Source of the DNA: Nocardioides lijunqiniae
GTDB lineage: Bacteria; Actinomycetota; Actinomycetes; Propionibacteriales; Nocardioidaceae
DNA length: 43,564 nucleotides
NCBI RefSeq assembly: GCF_015024225.1
Contig: NZ_JACJGM010000004.1
Span: 1 to 43,564 of the forward strand
Direction: 5' to 3'
In this document: positions 25,950 through 34,222 of the stretch, in pieces
Layout: each line of letters starts with the position of its first letter
Numbering within the stretch: the stretch's first letter is position 1
Translations under genes and position numbers: made by a program
Notes under the pieces: generated by a model
What the model saw: the letters and a program-made list of their open reading frames with translations, nothing else
Databases searched by the model: none
Told to the model about the DNA's origin: nothing

Positions 25950-26399
25950 TCAGGAGGCGACGCGACCGCAGGTGACGTCCACGATGAGGGTGTCGTTGGC
26001 GCCGGCGTTGTTGATGCCGTACGCCATGCCGACCGTGTTGGCCGGGTTGATGAGCGTCTGGGGGCCCGCGAAGCTCAGCTGCCAGTGGGCCGCGACGCCG
26101 AGGACCATCGAGCCGGGGGCGCACTGGGCGGCGATCTGGCCGTTGTCGCCGGGTGCCACCACGACCGACTGGGTGACGCGCTGGTAGGCACCCACGCGCT
26201 GCAGCTTGCGGGTGGTCGCCGGGCTCAGGTCGGAGGGCTTGACGGTCTTGTTCTTCAGGTCGGCGGAGGTGACCGTGCCGTTCTTGATCTGTGCTCCCGT
26301 GATCATCGAGCCGGCGACGGCGCCACCGGACCCGGCGAGCAGGACGGCCCCGCACAGGAGGAGGGCGGCGGGCGTGGAGCGGACGAGCTGGGACTTCAT
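25950..26399 (-). CDS. Small secreted protein
   Basis: A 149-aa protein from ATG at 26399. The signal peptide (TPAALLLCGAVLLAGSGGAV, cleavage near VAGS) is followed by a short repeated pattern (ITGAQIKNGTVTSADLKNKT then VKPSDLSP) common in actinobacterial secreted proteins, and a beta domain with two Cys (AQCAPGS and VTCGRV). No function is known to me. The ribosome site is weak. It lies directly downstream of the SARP-type regulator on the same strand, 98 bases apart. Confidence 0.75.
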   Translation of the reverse strand: MKSQLVRSTPAALLLCGAVLLAGSGGAVAGSMITGAQIKNGTVTSADLKNKTVKPSDLSPATTRKLQRVGAYQRVTQSVVVAPGDNGQIAAQCAPGSMVLGVAAHWQLSFAGPQTLINPANTVGMAYGINNAGANDTLIVDVTCGRVAS

Positions 26400-26497
26400 G
26401 ACGACTCGCTTCTGCTGGAGGGTCGGACTGACCCGGCCAGTGTCGGGAGCGGCTCTTCGAGAAGCCTTCGGGAAACCTTCCTTCACGCGTTCAGCCT

Positions 26498-28621
26498 TCA
26501 GGCGGAGCGGCCGTCGAGGAGGTCCGCGAGGTCGAGCGGGGAGGCGTCGATCTCCTCCATCCGTGTCACGTAGGCGCGGTAGCAGCGGCGGGCCTCGCCG
26601 TGGCGCCGGGTGAGGTGGAGCGAGCGCACCAGCGCCTGGTGGGCGGGCTCGTCGTAGGGGTCGTCGGCGACCAGCCCGACCAGCCACGGTACGGCGCGCT
26701 GGTGCTCGCCGCGGCCGGCGAGCTCGGCGGCGAGCTCACGCCGTACGTCGAGGGCGAGGGCCAGCAGCTCGTCGCGCACCTCGACGCTCCAGTCGGCGTA
26801 GGGGTCGTCCTCGAGGAAGTGGCCGGTGTACATGGCGGCCGCGCGCTCGAGCTCCTCCACCCCGCCGGGCCCCGCGCCGCCCGACCCCCGCGCACGGATC
26901 GCGCGCAGCGCGGCGCGCGCGGTGTCCTGGAAGGCGACGACGTCGATCTCCACGGCGCCGACGTCCAGCCGGACCGACTGACGGTCGGCCGCGAGGTAGT
27001 GGTCGGAGGCCAGTCGCTTCTCGGGGTCGAGGACCGCGCGCAGCGTGGACAGCACGACCGACAGCCGGCTCCCGGTGTTGAGGGTCTCGGGCCACAGGTG
27101 CTCGCACAGCGCCTCCCGGGAGATGGGCCTCCCTCGGCGGCCGACCAGGATCTTCAGCGCGTCGCGCGACTTGCGCGACTGCCACTCCGAGGCCGGCACC
27201 GGCTCGCCGCTGCGGTGGATCGCGAAGGAGCCCAGCGCCCGGATCGTCACGCCGGCCCGCTCGGTGGTGCCCAGCGCCTGCAGCGCGCCCGCGATGCGCG
27301 TCGCCCCGTCACGTACGCCGAGCGCGCGCAGCCGCCGTCGCGCGGACTGCTCGGCGACGTGGTCGCCCATGGCTCGTGCCCGCAGCACCTGGTTGGTCGC
27401 CAGGCCGATGGCGTGACCGGTGCCGGCCCAGACGGTCGCCGCCTCGTCGACGAGGTCGAGCCGGTGCGGCATCGGCGCGAGCATCGACTGCAGCTCCAGC
27501 GCCTCGGCCAGGCCGCGTGCGTCGTGGCGCCGACCGGCCTCTCGCGACGCCTGCCGCGCGTACTCCGAGCCCCGGTCCTCCTGCCCCGACACCAGCGCGA
27601 CCCACCCGGCCGCGAGGAGCGCGCTCACCTGGCCGAGCGCGGCCGGCTGGTCCAGCGCCCGCTTGAGGACGCCCTGGGCCTCCTCGAGGTCCTCCCCCAC
27701 CGTGGCGCGAGCCAGACCGGCCAGGGCCGGCACCAGGACCTGGGCGTCGCCCGTGCGCTCCGCGAAGCCGATCGCCTCGCGAAAGGCGACGGCCGCCTGG
27801 GTGGCGTTGCCGCGCGCCGCGTTGGCGTCGCCGGACCCGAGCACGGCGTAGCCGAGCAGCGGCGACAGCTCATCCCTGGTCAGCGCCCGGGCGTGCTCGA
27901 GCTCGGCGAGCGCCTCCTCCACGCGGCCGAGGCCGAGCAGGGACTCCGCGCGGTTGATGCAGGTCAGCGCCCGTACGGCGGCCGGCACGGCGTGCTGCCA
28001 CAACGCGACGGCCTCGTCGAGGTGCACCAGCGCGGGCGCGTAGCGGCCCTCCTCGTTCTCCAGGGACCCCAGGTTGTTGTGGACGCGGACCTGGGTCAGG
28101 ACGTCGCCGGCGCGGGCCGCCGCCTCCAGCGCCCTGGCGTAGGCGTGCCGGTTGGTGTGGCGGTCGCCCTCGAGGGCGCTGACCAGCGCCTGCGACACCC
28201 AGGCGGAGCCGAGGGCGCTGTCGTCGCCCGAGCCCGTCGCGCACTCCAGCGCACGGTCGGCGCTCACCCTGCTGGCCGCGGCGTCGCCTCGTGCCCACAG
28301 GGTCGACGCCTCCGCCGCGTACAGCTGCGCGAGGTCGGCGAGCGAGGTGTGCGCGGGGTCGCGGTCGGCGCGGGCGTAGCAGGCCAGGGCCTCGTCGAAG
28401 CGGCCGCTCTGGTGGAGGGCGTAGCCCAGCCGCCAGGCCACCTCCCCGCGAAGCACTCCCCCGTCGGGCGACACGACCCTCGCCGCGTCGCGGAGCAGGG
28501 CGAGGTCACCGGTGCGCAGCAGCTCCGCGGAGTACGCCGCCAGCGCGGCCACGACGGCCTCCGGGTCCTCCGCGGCGACCGCGGCCGACAGCGCAGCGGA
28601 CCCGGCTCCCGGAAGCTCCAT
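26498..28621 (-). CDS. TPR / SARP-BTAD transcriptional regulator
   Basis: A 707-aa protein. About 420 N-terminal residues form tetratricopeptide-like helices (ALACYARADRDP, LGSLENEEGRYAPALVHLDE). Residues about 459-555 form an OmpR/PhoB-type winged helix (IRALGSFAIHRSG, SRKSRDALKILVGRRGRPIS, LWPET), and about 560-707 form a bacterial transcriptional activation domain (AAMYTGHFLEDDPYADW, then a helical tail). SARP proteins usually have the winged helix at the N terminus, so this order is reversed; there is no NB-ARC ATPase. ATG at 28621 with CATACT 7 bases upstream suggests a leaderless start. The targets are unknown. Confidence 0.88.
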   Translation of the reverse strand: MELPGAGSAALSAAVAAEDPEAVVAALAAYSAELLRTGDLALLRDAARVVSPDGGVLRGEVAWRLGYALHQSGRFDEALACYARADRDPAHTSLADLAQLYAAEASTLWARGDAAASRVSADRALECATGSGDDSALGSAWVSQALVSALEGDRHTNRHAYARALEAAARAGDVLTQVRVHNNLGSLENEEGRYAPALVHLDEAVALWQHAVPAAVRALTCINRAESLLGLGRVEEALAELEHARALTRDELSPLLGYAVLGSGDANAARGNATQAAVAFREAIGFAERTGDAQVLVPALAGLARATVGEDLEEAQGVLKRALDQPAALGQVSALLAAGWVALVSGQEDRGSEYARQASREAGRRHDARGLAEALELQSMLAPMPHRLDLVDEAATVWAGTGHAIGLATNQVLRARAMGDHVAEQSARRRLRALGVRDGATRIAGALQALGTTERAGVTIRALGSFAIHRSGEPVPASEWQSRKSRDALKILVGRRGRPISREALCEHLWPETLNTGSRLSVVLSTLRAVLDPEKRLASDHYLAADRQSVRLDVGAVEIDVVAFQDTARAALRAIRARGSGGAGPGGVEELERAAAMYTGHFLEDDPYADWSVEVRDELLALALDVRRELAAELAGRGEHQRAVPWLVGLVADDPYDEPAHQALVRSLHLTRRHGEARRCYRAYVTRMEEIDASPLDLADLLDGRSA

Positions 28622-28684
28622 GCGCCCCAGTATGTCCGGCGTCCCGGGCGGCGGGGAGGGATCCGACCAACGGGACGGAGCTCG

Positions 28685-28713
28685 TTGACCATGTCGGTGC
28701 CGCTTGTTTGGAT
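28685..28713 (+). promoter_or_regulatory. Promoter candidate for the secreted-protein gene at 28758
   Basis: TTGACC (28685-28690), a 17-base spacer and TTGGAT (28708-28713). The -10 is imperfect. The predicted transcript would start near 28720, inside an inverted repeat. Confidence 0.4.
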
Positions 28714-28714
28714 G

Positions 28715-28745
28715 GTGAGCAGGAGCAACACGGCTCCCCGCTCAC
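28715..28745 (+). promoter_or_regulatory. Imperfect inverted repeat in a 5' leader
   Basis: GTGAGCAGGAGC pairs with GCTCCCCGCTCAC across a short loop, ending just before the GAGG ribosome site of the gene at 28758. It could be an operator or a leader hairpin. Confidence 0.4.
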
Positions 28746-28757
28746 GATGAGGTCGAC

Positions 28758-29231
28758 ATGCGCAACATCTCTCGGGTCACTGTCCTGCTGGTCGCGATGG
28801 CGGGAGGGTCGCTGGGTCTCGGCGGCGCCGCCCATGCGGCTCCCGTCGACGACGGGCGACCGTCGAGCAGTGTCGGCGCGGCTCGCGCGAGCACCGTCTA
28901 CCTCTCGAACGGCGACTACGTCCACGTCACCAACCGTGAGGCCAGCGCCCACGGCTGGTGGCAGAAGATCAGCGGGTCCGCCAAGCTGGCGAAGGTGACG
29001 GTGTGCCTGCAGAAGCCTGCGAGTGGCGGCTGGGCCAACGTGAAGTGCAACAGCGGCACGGTGGGTCCCGGCTCGGGGGGATCCGGGCGACGGGTCAACG
29101 TGCGCAAGGCGTGCGGCCCGCAGCAGGGTCCCTACCTGTGGCGGAGCTCGATCGACGTGGACATCGTCGGCGAGGTCGACGGCCCCGAGGTCGCCGTCAC
29201 CCAGCAACGAGGCATCGCGTGCGCCCACTGA
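28758..29231 (+). CDS. Secreted protein
   Basis: A 157-aa protein. The signal peptide (VTVLLVAMAGGSLGLGGAA, cleavage after HAA) leads to a beta-rich mature domain with a Trp-rich centre (HGWWQKISG) and three Cys (TVCLQKP, VKCNSG, RKACGP) plus one near the end (GIACAH), suggesting two disulphides. ATG at 28758 follows GAGG at 5 bases. No family is recognised. The next small gene overlaps its end by 13 bases. Confidence 0.75.
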   Translation: MRNISRVTVLLVAMAGGSLGLGGAAHAAPVDDGRPSSSVGAARASTVYLSNGDYVHVTNREASAHGWWQKISGSAKLAKVTVCLQKPASGGWANVKCNSGTVGPGSGGSGRRVNVRKACGPQQGPYLWRSSIDVDIVGEVDGPEVAVTQQRGIACAH

Positions 29232-29464
29232 CGCTGGAGGTGAGCGGCGAGCGGTTCGTCGTCACCCAGCGACCGGACACCCCGTGGGTCTACGACTTCG
29301 CCTGGGTGTCCGGTCCGGACCCGGCGTACGGGTTCACCTCGTCCGGGCCGCGCGACCGACCCCGTCCCTCGGACGCGGCCCTGGTCGAGGAGGCCGAGGC
29401 CTTCCTGCAGCAGGTGGACCGGGCGACGGGGCACCTGCGCGACACGGCGGTGGACGAGGGGTAG
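29219..29464 (+). CDS. Small hypothetical protein, coupled to the secreted-protein gene
   Basis: An 81-aa acidic protein from GTG at 29219, with GAGG 6 bases upstream, overlapping the stop of the preceding gene. It starts RPLTLEVSGERFVVTQRPDT and has a helix at the end (DAALVEEAEAFLQQVDRATG). No signal peptide is present. No family is recognised. The overlap points to co-translation. Confidence 0.68.
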   Translation: MRPLTLEVSGERFVVTQRPDTPWVYDFAWVSGPDPAYGFTSSGPRDRPRPSDAALVEEAEAFLQQVDRATGHLRDTAVDEG

Positions 29465-29489
29465 CGGCGTCGGAAGCCCGGGGCGGCCG

Positions 29490-30851
29490 TCACAGGCTGC
29501 CGGCGGCCAGGCTCCAGACCAGTCCGGCGGCGGTGCAGACGGCGAGGGTCGGCAGCACCGACCACGTCCGCCCGATGACGAGCACGCACGCGAGGGCGGT
29601 GATCGCCACCGCCGACCACTCCAGGGAGGCCAGAACGGGCAGGTCGAGCGCCAGGGGGCCGGAGCTCTCGCGGCGGGTCTCGGAGAAGAGCGTGTGGACC
29701 GCGAAGTAGAAGGCGAGGCTGGCGATGACGCCGACCACGGCCGAGGTGATGCCGGTCAGCGCCGAGGACAGGGTGCGGTTGCCGCGCAGCCGCTCGACGT
29801 ACGGCGCGCCCAGCAGGATGAAGAGGAAGCACGGCACGAACGTGACCCAGGTCGTGAGCAGCGCGGCCAGCGTCGCGGCCGCCCAGGGGTCGAGGCTGCC
29901 GGGGTCGCGGTAGGCGCCGACGAACGCCACGAACTGCACCACCATGATCAGCGGGCCGGGCGTGGTCTCCGCGAGCGCGAGGCCCTTGACCATCTCGCCG
30001 GGCGCCAGCCAGCCGTAGACGGAGACGGCCTGCTGCGCGACGTAGGCGAGGACGGCGTAGGCGCCTCCGAAGGTGACGACCGCGGCCCCGGAGAAGAAGA
30101 GCCCCTGGTCGACGTAGACGCTGTCGCGCCCGGCCAGGAGCCCGGCGACCAGGACGGGCAGCACCCACAGGGTCAGACCGACGGCGAGCACCAGGGAGGC
30201 CCGTCGCCCCGAGGGTCGCTCGGTGTGCAGCGCGTCGTCGCTGATCAGCGGCGCCGGCCCGTCGTCGGGAGGCGTCGGGCGCGGCGTGGCGATCGCGGGG
30301 ACGGCGCGGCCGAGCAGCCAGCCGGCGACCGCCCCGACGAGCACGACCAGCGGGAACGGCACGCCGAAGACCGTGAGCGCCGCGAACGCCGCCACGGCCA
30401 CCGCGACGAGCGCCGGGTGGGTGAGGGCCTTGGTGCCGAGGCGCACGACGGCCTGCAGCACGATCGCGACCACGGCCGGGGCCAGCCCGAGGAAGACCGC
30501 CTCGACCACGGAGGTGTCGCCGTAGGCGACGTAGACCCCCGAGAGCACGAGGAGGGCCACGACACCGGGGAGCACGAAGAGCACGCCGGCGACCAGCGCG
30601 CCGCGGACGCCGTTGAGCAGCCAGCCGACGTACGTCGCGAGCTGCTGGGCCTCGGGGCCGGGCAGCAGCGTGCAGTAGGACAGGGCGAACAGGAAGCGCT
30701 GCTGGCCGATCCACCGGCGCTCGTCGACGAGCGTGCGCTGCATGACCGCGATCTGCCCGGCCGGGCCGCCGAAGGTCTGCAGCGAGATCAGGAACCAGGC
30801 ACGCGTCGCCTCGCGCAGCGGTACGACGTCACGGGGGCGCGTCTCGGCCAT
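29490..30851 (-). CDS. chrA: Chromate transporter family protein (ChrA)
   Basis: A 453-aa polytopic protein with the duplicated CHR domains. The first half carries FLISLQTFGGPAGQIAVMQR and ALSYCTLLPGPEAQQLATYV, the second FGGAYAVLAYVAQQAV and ALAETTPGPLIMVVQFVAFV, which match the F-x-x-F-GG and LPGP / TPGP signatures of the two halves. ChrA proteins export chromate; some members of the family may carry other anions. ATG at 30851 has TAGCGT 7 bases upstream and no ribosome site. It lies 23 bases after the sortase gene on the same strand. Confidence 0.92.
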   Translation of the reverse strand: MAETRPRDVVPLREATRAWFLISLQTFGGPAGQIAVMQRTLVDERRWIGQQRFLFALSYCTLLPGPEAQQLATYVGWLLNGVRGALVAGVLFVLPGVVALLVLSGVYVAYGDTSVVEAVFLGLAPAVVAIVLQAVVRLGTKALTHPALVAVAVAAFAALTVFGVPFPLVVLVGAVAGWLLGRAVPAIATPRPTPPDDGPAPLISDDALHTERPSGRRASLVLAVGLTLWVLPVLVAGLLAGRDSVYVDQGLFFSGAAVVTFGGAYAVLAYVAQQAVSVYGWLAPGEMVKGLALAETTPGPLIMVVQFVAFVGAYRDPGSLDPWAAATLAALLTTWVTFVPCFLFILLGAPYVERLRGNRTLSSALTGITSAVVGVIASLAFYFAVHTLFSETRRESSGPLALDLPVLASLEWSAVAITALACVLVIGRTWSVLPTLAVCTAAGLVWSLAAGSL

Positions 30852-30874
30852 GGGCGAGACGCTAGCGGGGCCTC

Positions 30875-31624
30875 TCAGGCGGCCGGACGGCTGTCCACCA
30901 GCACGCCGATCTTGTCGATGCGGTGCTCGGGGTTGTCGAACTCGTCGGACCAGTAGTTGCCCTCCGCGTGGTCCTCGGCGGTGGCGCACGTGGAGAGCGT
31001 GATCATCGCCCGGGTGGGCGCGACGCCCGGCCGGCCCGGGACGGCCGCGCGCTGCTCGCGCAGCGACCTCGGTGAGCGGAACGACGTCTCGCGGGTGCCG
31101 ACGATCCGGTAGACGTACTCCACGCCGCCGGCCTGCACCACCACCCGGTCGCCGCGGCGCAGGTCCGGCAGCTGCTCGAAGGCGCGGGTGGAGGAGGTGC
31201 GGTGGGCGGTGACCTGGTAGTTGCCGAGGCCGCCCGGACCCACTCCCCCACGCGGTCCCGACGGGCTGGCGGCCAGGCCGCCGTTCTGGATCTCGGTGCC
31301 CGGGGCGTCGTCGGTGAAGCCGCGGTAGGAGACGACGCGCAGGTCTCGCAGCCCGAGCGCGGAGATCGTCAGCGAGGCGTCGCGGGGGCGGCCGTCGCTG
31401 ACCTGGAAGGCGGGCGCAGGTGCCGCCGAGGCCGGCGGCACGCTGGGTGCCGGGGCCGGCGCGGCCTCAGCAGGTGGGACGGAGGACGAGCGCGGGGGCG
31501 TGTCCCCGGCGCCGGACGACCGCCGCGCGGAGTCGCGACCGTCCGAAGGGGCCTCGGAGCACGCGGCGAGCAACGACGCCGCCAGCAGCAGGCCGCCGGC
31601 CCGGGCGATCGTGCGCCGGAGCAC
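30875..31624 (-). CDS. Lipoprotein sortase (class E-like)
   Basis: A 249-aa protein. The N terminus is a lipoprotein signal peptide with lipobox LLAAC (Cys22) instead of the usual membrane anchor. A Pro/Ala-rich linker (about 45-75) precedes a sortase core with His141 (VTAHRTSS), Cys213 (ITLSTCAT) and Arg235 (NPEHRIDKIGVL), the complete catalytic triad. Sortases cleave sorting signals and attach proteins to the wall. No LPXTG- or LAXTG-type substrate is encoded in the window. The GTG at 31624 starts 3 bases after the LLM gene's stop, so the two are co-transcribed. Confidence 0.88.
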   Translation of the reverse strand: MLRRTIARAGGLLLAASLLAACSEAPSDGRDSARRSSGAGDTPPRSSSVPPAEAAPAPAPSVPPASAAPAPAFQVSDGRPRDASLTISALGLRDLRVVSYRGFTDDAPGTEIQNGGLAASPSGPRGGVGPGGLGNYQVTAHRTSSTRAFEQLPDLRRGDRVVVQAGGVEYVYRIVGTRETSFRSPRSLREQRAAVPGRPGVAPTRAMITLSTCATAEDHAEGNYWSDEFDNPEHRIDKIGVLVDSRPAA

Positions 31625-31627
31625 GCC

Positions 31628-32497
31628 TCACACCTCGGCGAGGCGGGGCAGGACCCGCTCGCCGACCTCGGTCGTCCAGGCGACCGGGTCGTCCCCGCCC
31701 GGCACCAGCGTGACGAGCTCGATGCCGAGGGCGGCGTACTGCGCCATGCTCGACAGGAACGCGTCGGTGTCGGCGAGCGGGTCGGCCGTGGCGATCATCG
31801 TCTTCTCGATCGTGCCGTAGTCGCGCCCGAGGTCGTCGCAGTGGCGCCGCAGGACGTCGAGCTTGTGGGCCACGACCTCCGGCGACTCGCCGAAGAGGTT
31901 GCAGGCGTCGGCGTACTGGGCCACCAGCCGCAAGGTCTTGCGCTCCCCCGAGCCGCCGATGAGCACCGGGACTCCGGTGGGGCGCACGGGCGGCGGGACG
32001 CAGTAGGTCTCCGCGAGCCGGTAGTGGGTGCCGTCGTAGGGGCCGTCGTCGTCGCTCCACATCTGCCGGCACACCTGCAGCGTCTCCTCCAGGCGCTCGA
32101 AGCGCTCGGAGGTCGACGGGAAGGGGACGCCGAGGCCGGCGTGCTCCCGGTCGTACCAGGCGGCCCCGATCCCGAGCATCGCGCGGCCGCGCGAGAGCCG
32201 GTCGACGGTCGTCACCGTCTTGGCGAGCAGGCCGGGGTGGCGGTAGGTGACGCCGGTGACGAGCAGGCTGAGGCGGACCCGCTCGGTGACGGCGGCGAGG
32301 TAGCCCAGCGTCGTGTAGCCCTCGAGCATCGGCTCGCCGGGGCCGCCGAGGTCCTCCATCTGGAACCAGTGGTCCATCACCGTCAGCAGGGACACGCCGG
32401 ACTGGTCGGCGACGCGCGCCGTCTCGCTGAGTCGCTCCTCGAGGCGGTCCTGCCACGCGGAGTGGCTGAAGCTCGCGTAGTGCACTCCCAGCTGCAT
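31628..32497 (-). CDS. LLM-class F420-dependent oxidoreductase
   Basis: A 289-aa luciferase-like TIM-barrel protein. Visible family features are SLLTVMDHWFQM near residue 40, GRAMLGIGAAWYDREHAGLG at about 105-125 and VPVLIGGSGERKTLRLVAQY at about 175-195. These match the F420-dependent LLM subgroup of actinobacteria. The cofactor (F420 rather than FMN) is inferred from the subgroup. ATG at 32497 has a leaderless -10 exactly 6 bases upstream. The substrate is unknown. It heads a possible operon with the sortase and chrA. Confidence 0.88.
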   Translation of the reverse strand: MQLGVHYASFSHSAWQDRLEERLSETARVADQSGVSLLTVMDHWFQMEDLGGPGEPMLEGYTTLGYLAAVTERVRLSLLVTGVTYRHPGLLAKTVTTVDRLSRGRAMLGIGAAWYDREHAGLGVPFPSTSERFERLEETLQVCRQMWSDDDGPYDGTHYRLAETYCVPPPVRPTGVPVLIGGSGERKTLRLVAQYADACNLFGESPEVVAHKLDVLRRHCDDLGRDYGTIEKTMIATADPLADTDAFLSSMAQYAALGIELVTLVPGGDDPVAWTTEVGERVLPRLAEV

Positions 32498-32503
32498 GGC
32501 TCC

Positions 32504-32509
32504 AACCTA
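32504..32509 (-). promoter_or_regulatory. -10 element, leaderless start of the LLM gene
   Basis: On the minus strand TAGGTT is followed by 6 bases and the ATG at 32497. Confidence 0.55.
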
Positions 32510-32559
32510 GGTCGGCCGGCCCAATCCCGGGGGCTTCGTGGTGGAAGGAGCGGCTCCCC

Positions 32560-32565
32560 TACGAT
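32560..32565 (+). promoter_or_regulatory. -10 element, leaderless start of the cyclophilin gene
   Basis: TACGAT is followed by 6 bases and the ATG at 32572. It lies 51 bases from the divergent LLM -10 element. Confidence 0.55.
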
Positions 32566-32571
32566 CGCCCC

Positions 32572-33237
32572 ATGCTGAAGCGACCCCTGGCCGCCATCGC
32601 CGCCACCGTCCTCGTGCTCGGCCTCGCGGGCTGCGGCGACGACGAGTCCTCGACCGCGTCCGACCAGCCGTCGAACCCCGACGGCGCCCCCTGCACCTAC
32701 GTCGAGCAGGAGGCCACCGACGACGCACCCGAGCCGCCGGCCGACAAGGCGGCGTACGACGGCGAGGTGCAGGCCACGGTCTCCCTGTCCGCCGGCGACC
32801 TCGGCGTCACCCTCGACGCCGACGCCGCCCCGTGCACGGTCAACTCGTTCACCTCCCTGGCGGCCCAGGGCTACTTCGACGGCATCGACTGCCACCGGCT
32901 CTCGCAGGCACCGGAGGTGCAGGTGCTGCAGTGCGGCGACCCGACCGGCACCGGGGGCGGCGGCCCCGGCTACAGCTTCGACGACGAGCTGACCGGCTCG
33001 GAGACCTACGAGGCGGGCACGCTGGCGATGGCCAACGCCGGGCCCGACACCAACGGCTCGCAGTTCTTCTTCGTCTACGGCACCTGGGAGCTCCCGCCGA
33101 ACTACACGGTCTTCGGGCAGGTCGACGAGGCCGACCTCGAGGTCCTCACCGGCATCGCCGCGAAGGGCGTGCAGGGCGGCCTCGTGGACGGTCCTCCCGC
33201 CGAGGCCGTCACCATCGAGAGCGTCACCGTCGACTAG
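32572..33237 (+). CDS. Cyclophilin-type peptidyl-prolyl isomerase lipoprotein
   Basis: A 221-aa protein. The lipoprotein signal peptide ends with lipobox GLAGC (Cys21), followed by a disordered acidic stretch to about residue 60. The cyclophilin domain fills the rest: GYFDGIDCHRLSQAPEVQVL, QCGDPTGTGGGGPGYSFDDE, LAMANAGPDTNGSQFFFVYG. Active-site residues corresponding to the family's HR, QxGDP and SQFF positions are present. It should help fold secreted proteins outside the membrane. The stop is followed by a paired-palindrome repeat. Confidence 0.92.
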   Translation: MLKRPLAAIAATVLVLGLAGCGDDESSTASDQPSNPDGAPCTYVEQEATDDAPEPPADKAAYDGEVQATVSLSAGDLGVTLDADAAPCTVNSFTSLAAQGYFDGIDCHRLSQAPEVQVLQCGDPTGTGGGGPGYSFDDELTGSETYEAGTLAMANAGPDTNGSQFFFVYGTWELPPNYTVFGQVDEADLEVLTGIAAKGVQGGLVDGPPAEAVTIESVTVD

Positions 33238-33260
33238 GTGAGAGGCGGTCGGCGCGCCCC

Positions 33261-33337
33261 GACCCCTGCGGTTTGGTCACCAACCGCAACGTCGGGGCCC
33301 CGGAACCTGCGGTTTGTGACCAAACCGCAGGGGGTCA
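33261..33337. repeat. Paired-palindrome intergenic repeat, best copy
   Basis: The 77-bp element starts GACCCCTGCGGTTTGGTCAC and ends GTGACCAAACCGCAGGGGGTC, its near-exact inverse. Each arm is itself a near-palindrome (GCGGTTTGGTCACCAACCGC and GCGGTTTGTGACCAAACCGC), and the centre is GGGGCCCC. It fills the gap between the convergent cyclophilin and SDR genes, and its last bases overlap the SDR stop codon. Confidence 0.9.
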
Positions 33338-34222
33338 GGCCAGCGGGAAGGTGACGCCGCTGAGCGTCTCGGAGGCCGACCAGAGCGCCCGGGCGAGGTC
33401 GGGATCGGTGGCGCTGCGGCTGCGGCCGACGCAGACGGGCCAGCCGTTCATCTCGCGGAGCCGGTGCGGGCCGACGTAGGTGTTGCCGGGCACGTCCATC
33501 GTGGCGGCGTACAGCGTCGGCAGGGCGCCCTTCCAGGCCGGCATGCCGACGAGGCCGTGGCCCCAGGAGCCGACCCAGGTCATCAGCCCGCTGCCGGTGT
33601 TGGCGGTGATCGCGGTCGCGGTCGAGCCCGGGTGGCCGCCGGTCACCCGCAGCGTCGAGCCGGCGGCGGTGAGCCGCCGCTGCAGCTCGGCCAGGAACAG
33701 CATGTTGGCCAGCTTGGACTGGGCGTAGGCGGCGTACGGCGCGTAGCCGCGGCGCTCCCACCCCAGGTCGTCCAGCTCGAGCACGCCGGAGCGGTGCGAC
33801 TGCGAGCTCACCACCACGACCCGGTCACGCAGGCGCGGCAGGAGCAGGTTGGCGAGCGCGAAGTGGCCGAGGTGGTTGGTCGCGAGGTGCAGCTCGACGC
33901 CGTCGGGGCTGAGGCCGAACGGGACGCCCAGCACGCCCGCGTTGTTGACGAGCACGTCGACGTCGCCGATGTCGGCGGCGAAGGCGCGCACCGAGGAGAG
34001 GTCGGCGACGTCGAGGGGGCGGACCTCGACCTCGCCGCGGATGCGACGGGCGGCGGCCTCGCCCTTGGCGGCGTTGCGCACGGCGAGGACCACGTGCGCG
34101 CCGCGCTTGGCCAGCGCCTTGGCCGTCTCGAAGCCGATGCCGCTGTTGGCGCCGGTCACTACGAACCGTCGGCCGTCCTGGCGGGGCACCTCGGTCCAGG
34201 GCCCCACCTTCGGCGCGCTCAT
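33335..34222 (-). CDS. Short-chain dehydrogenase/reductase
   Basis: A 295-aa protein. The cofactor motif TGANSGIG (about residues 23-30), NNAG (about 93-96), an active-site Ser in VVSSQSHRSG and the YxxxK pair in YAAYAQSKLAN are all present, giving a complete classical SDR of the retinol-dehydrogenase/protochlorophyllide-reductase-like type. NADP preference is likely but not proven. ATG at 34222 overlaps the TGA of the OsmC gene by one base, so the two are translationally coupled. Confidence 0.92.
   Translation of the reverse strand: MSAPKVGPWTEVPRQDGRRFVVTGANSGIGFETAKALAKRGAHVVLAVRNAAKGEAAARRIRGEVEVRPLDVADLSSVRAFAADIGDVDVLVNNAGVLGVPFGLSPDGVELHLATNHLGHFALANLLLPRLRDRVVVVSSQSHRSGVLELDDLGWERRGYAPYAAYAQSKLANMLFLAELQRRLTAAGSTLRVTGGHPGSTATAITANTGSGLMTWVGSWGHGLVGMPAWKGALPTLYAATMDVPGNTYVGPHRLREMNGWPVCVGRSRSATDPDLARALWSASETLSGVTFPLA

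Noticed and set aside
26600..28750. 716-codon plus-strand frame opposite the SARP-type gene
   Set aside because: Shadow frame; the minus-strand protein has clear winged-helix and BTAD motifs.
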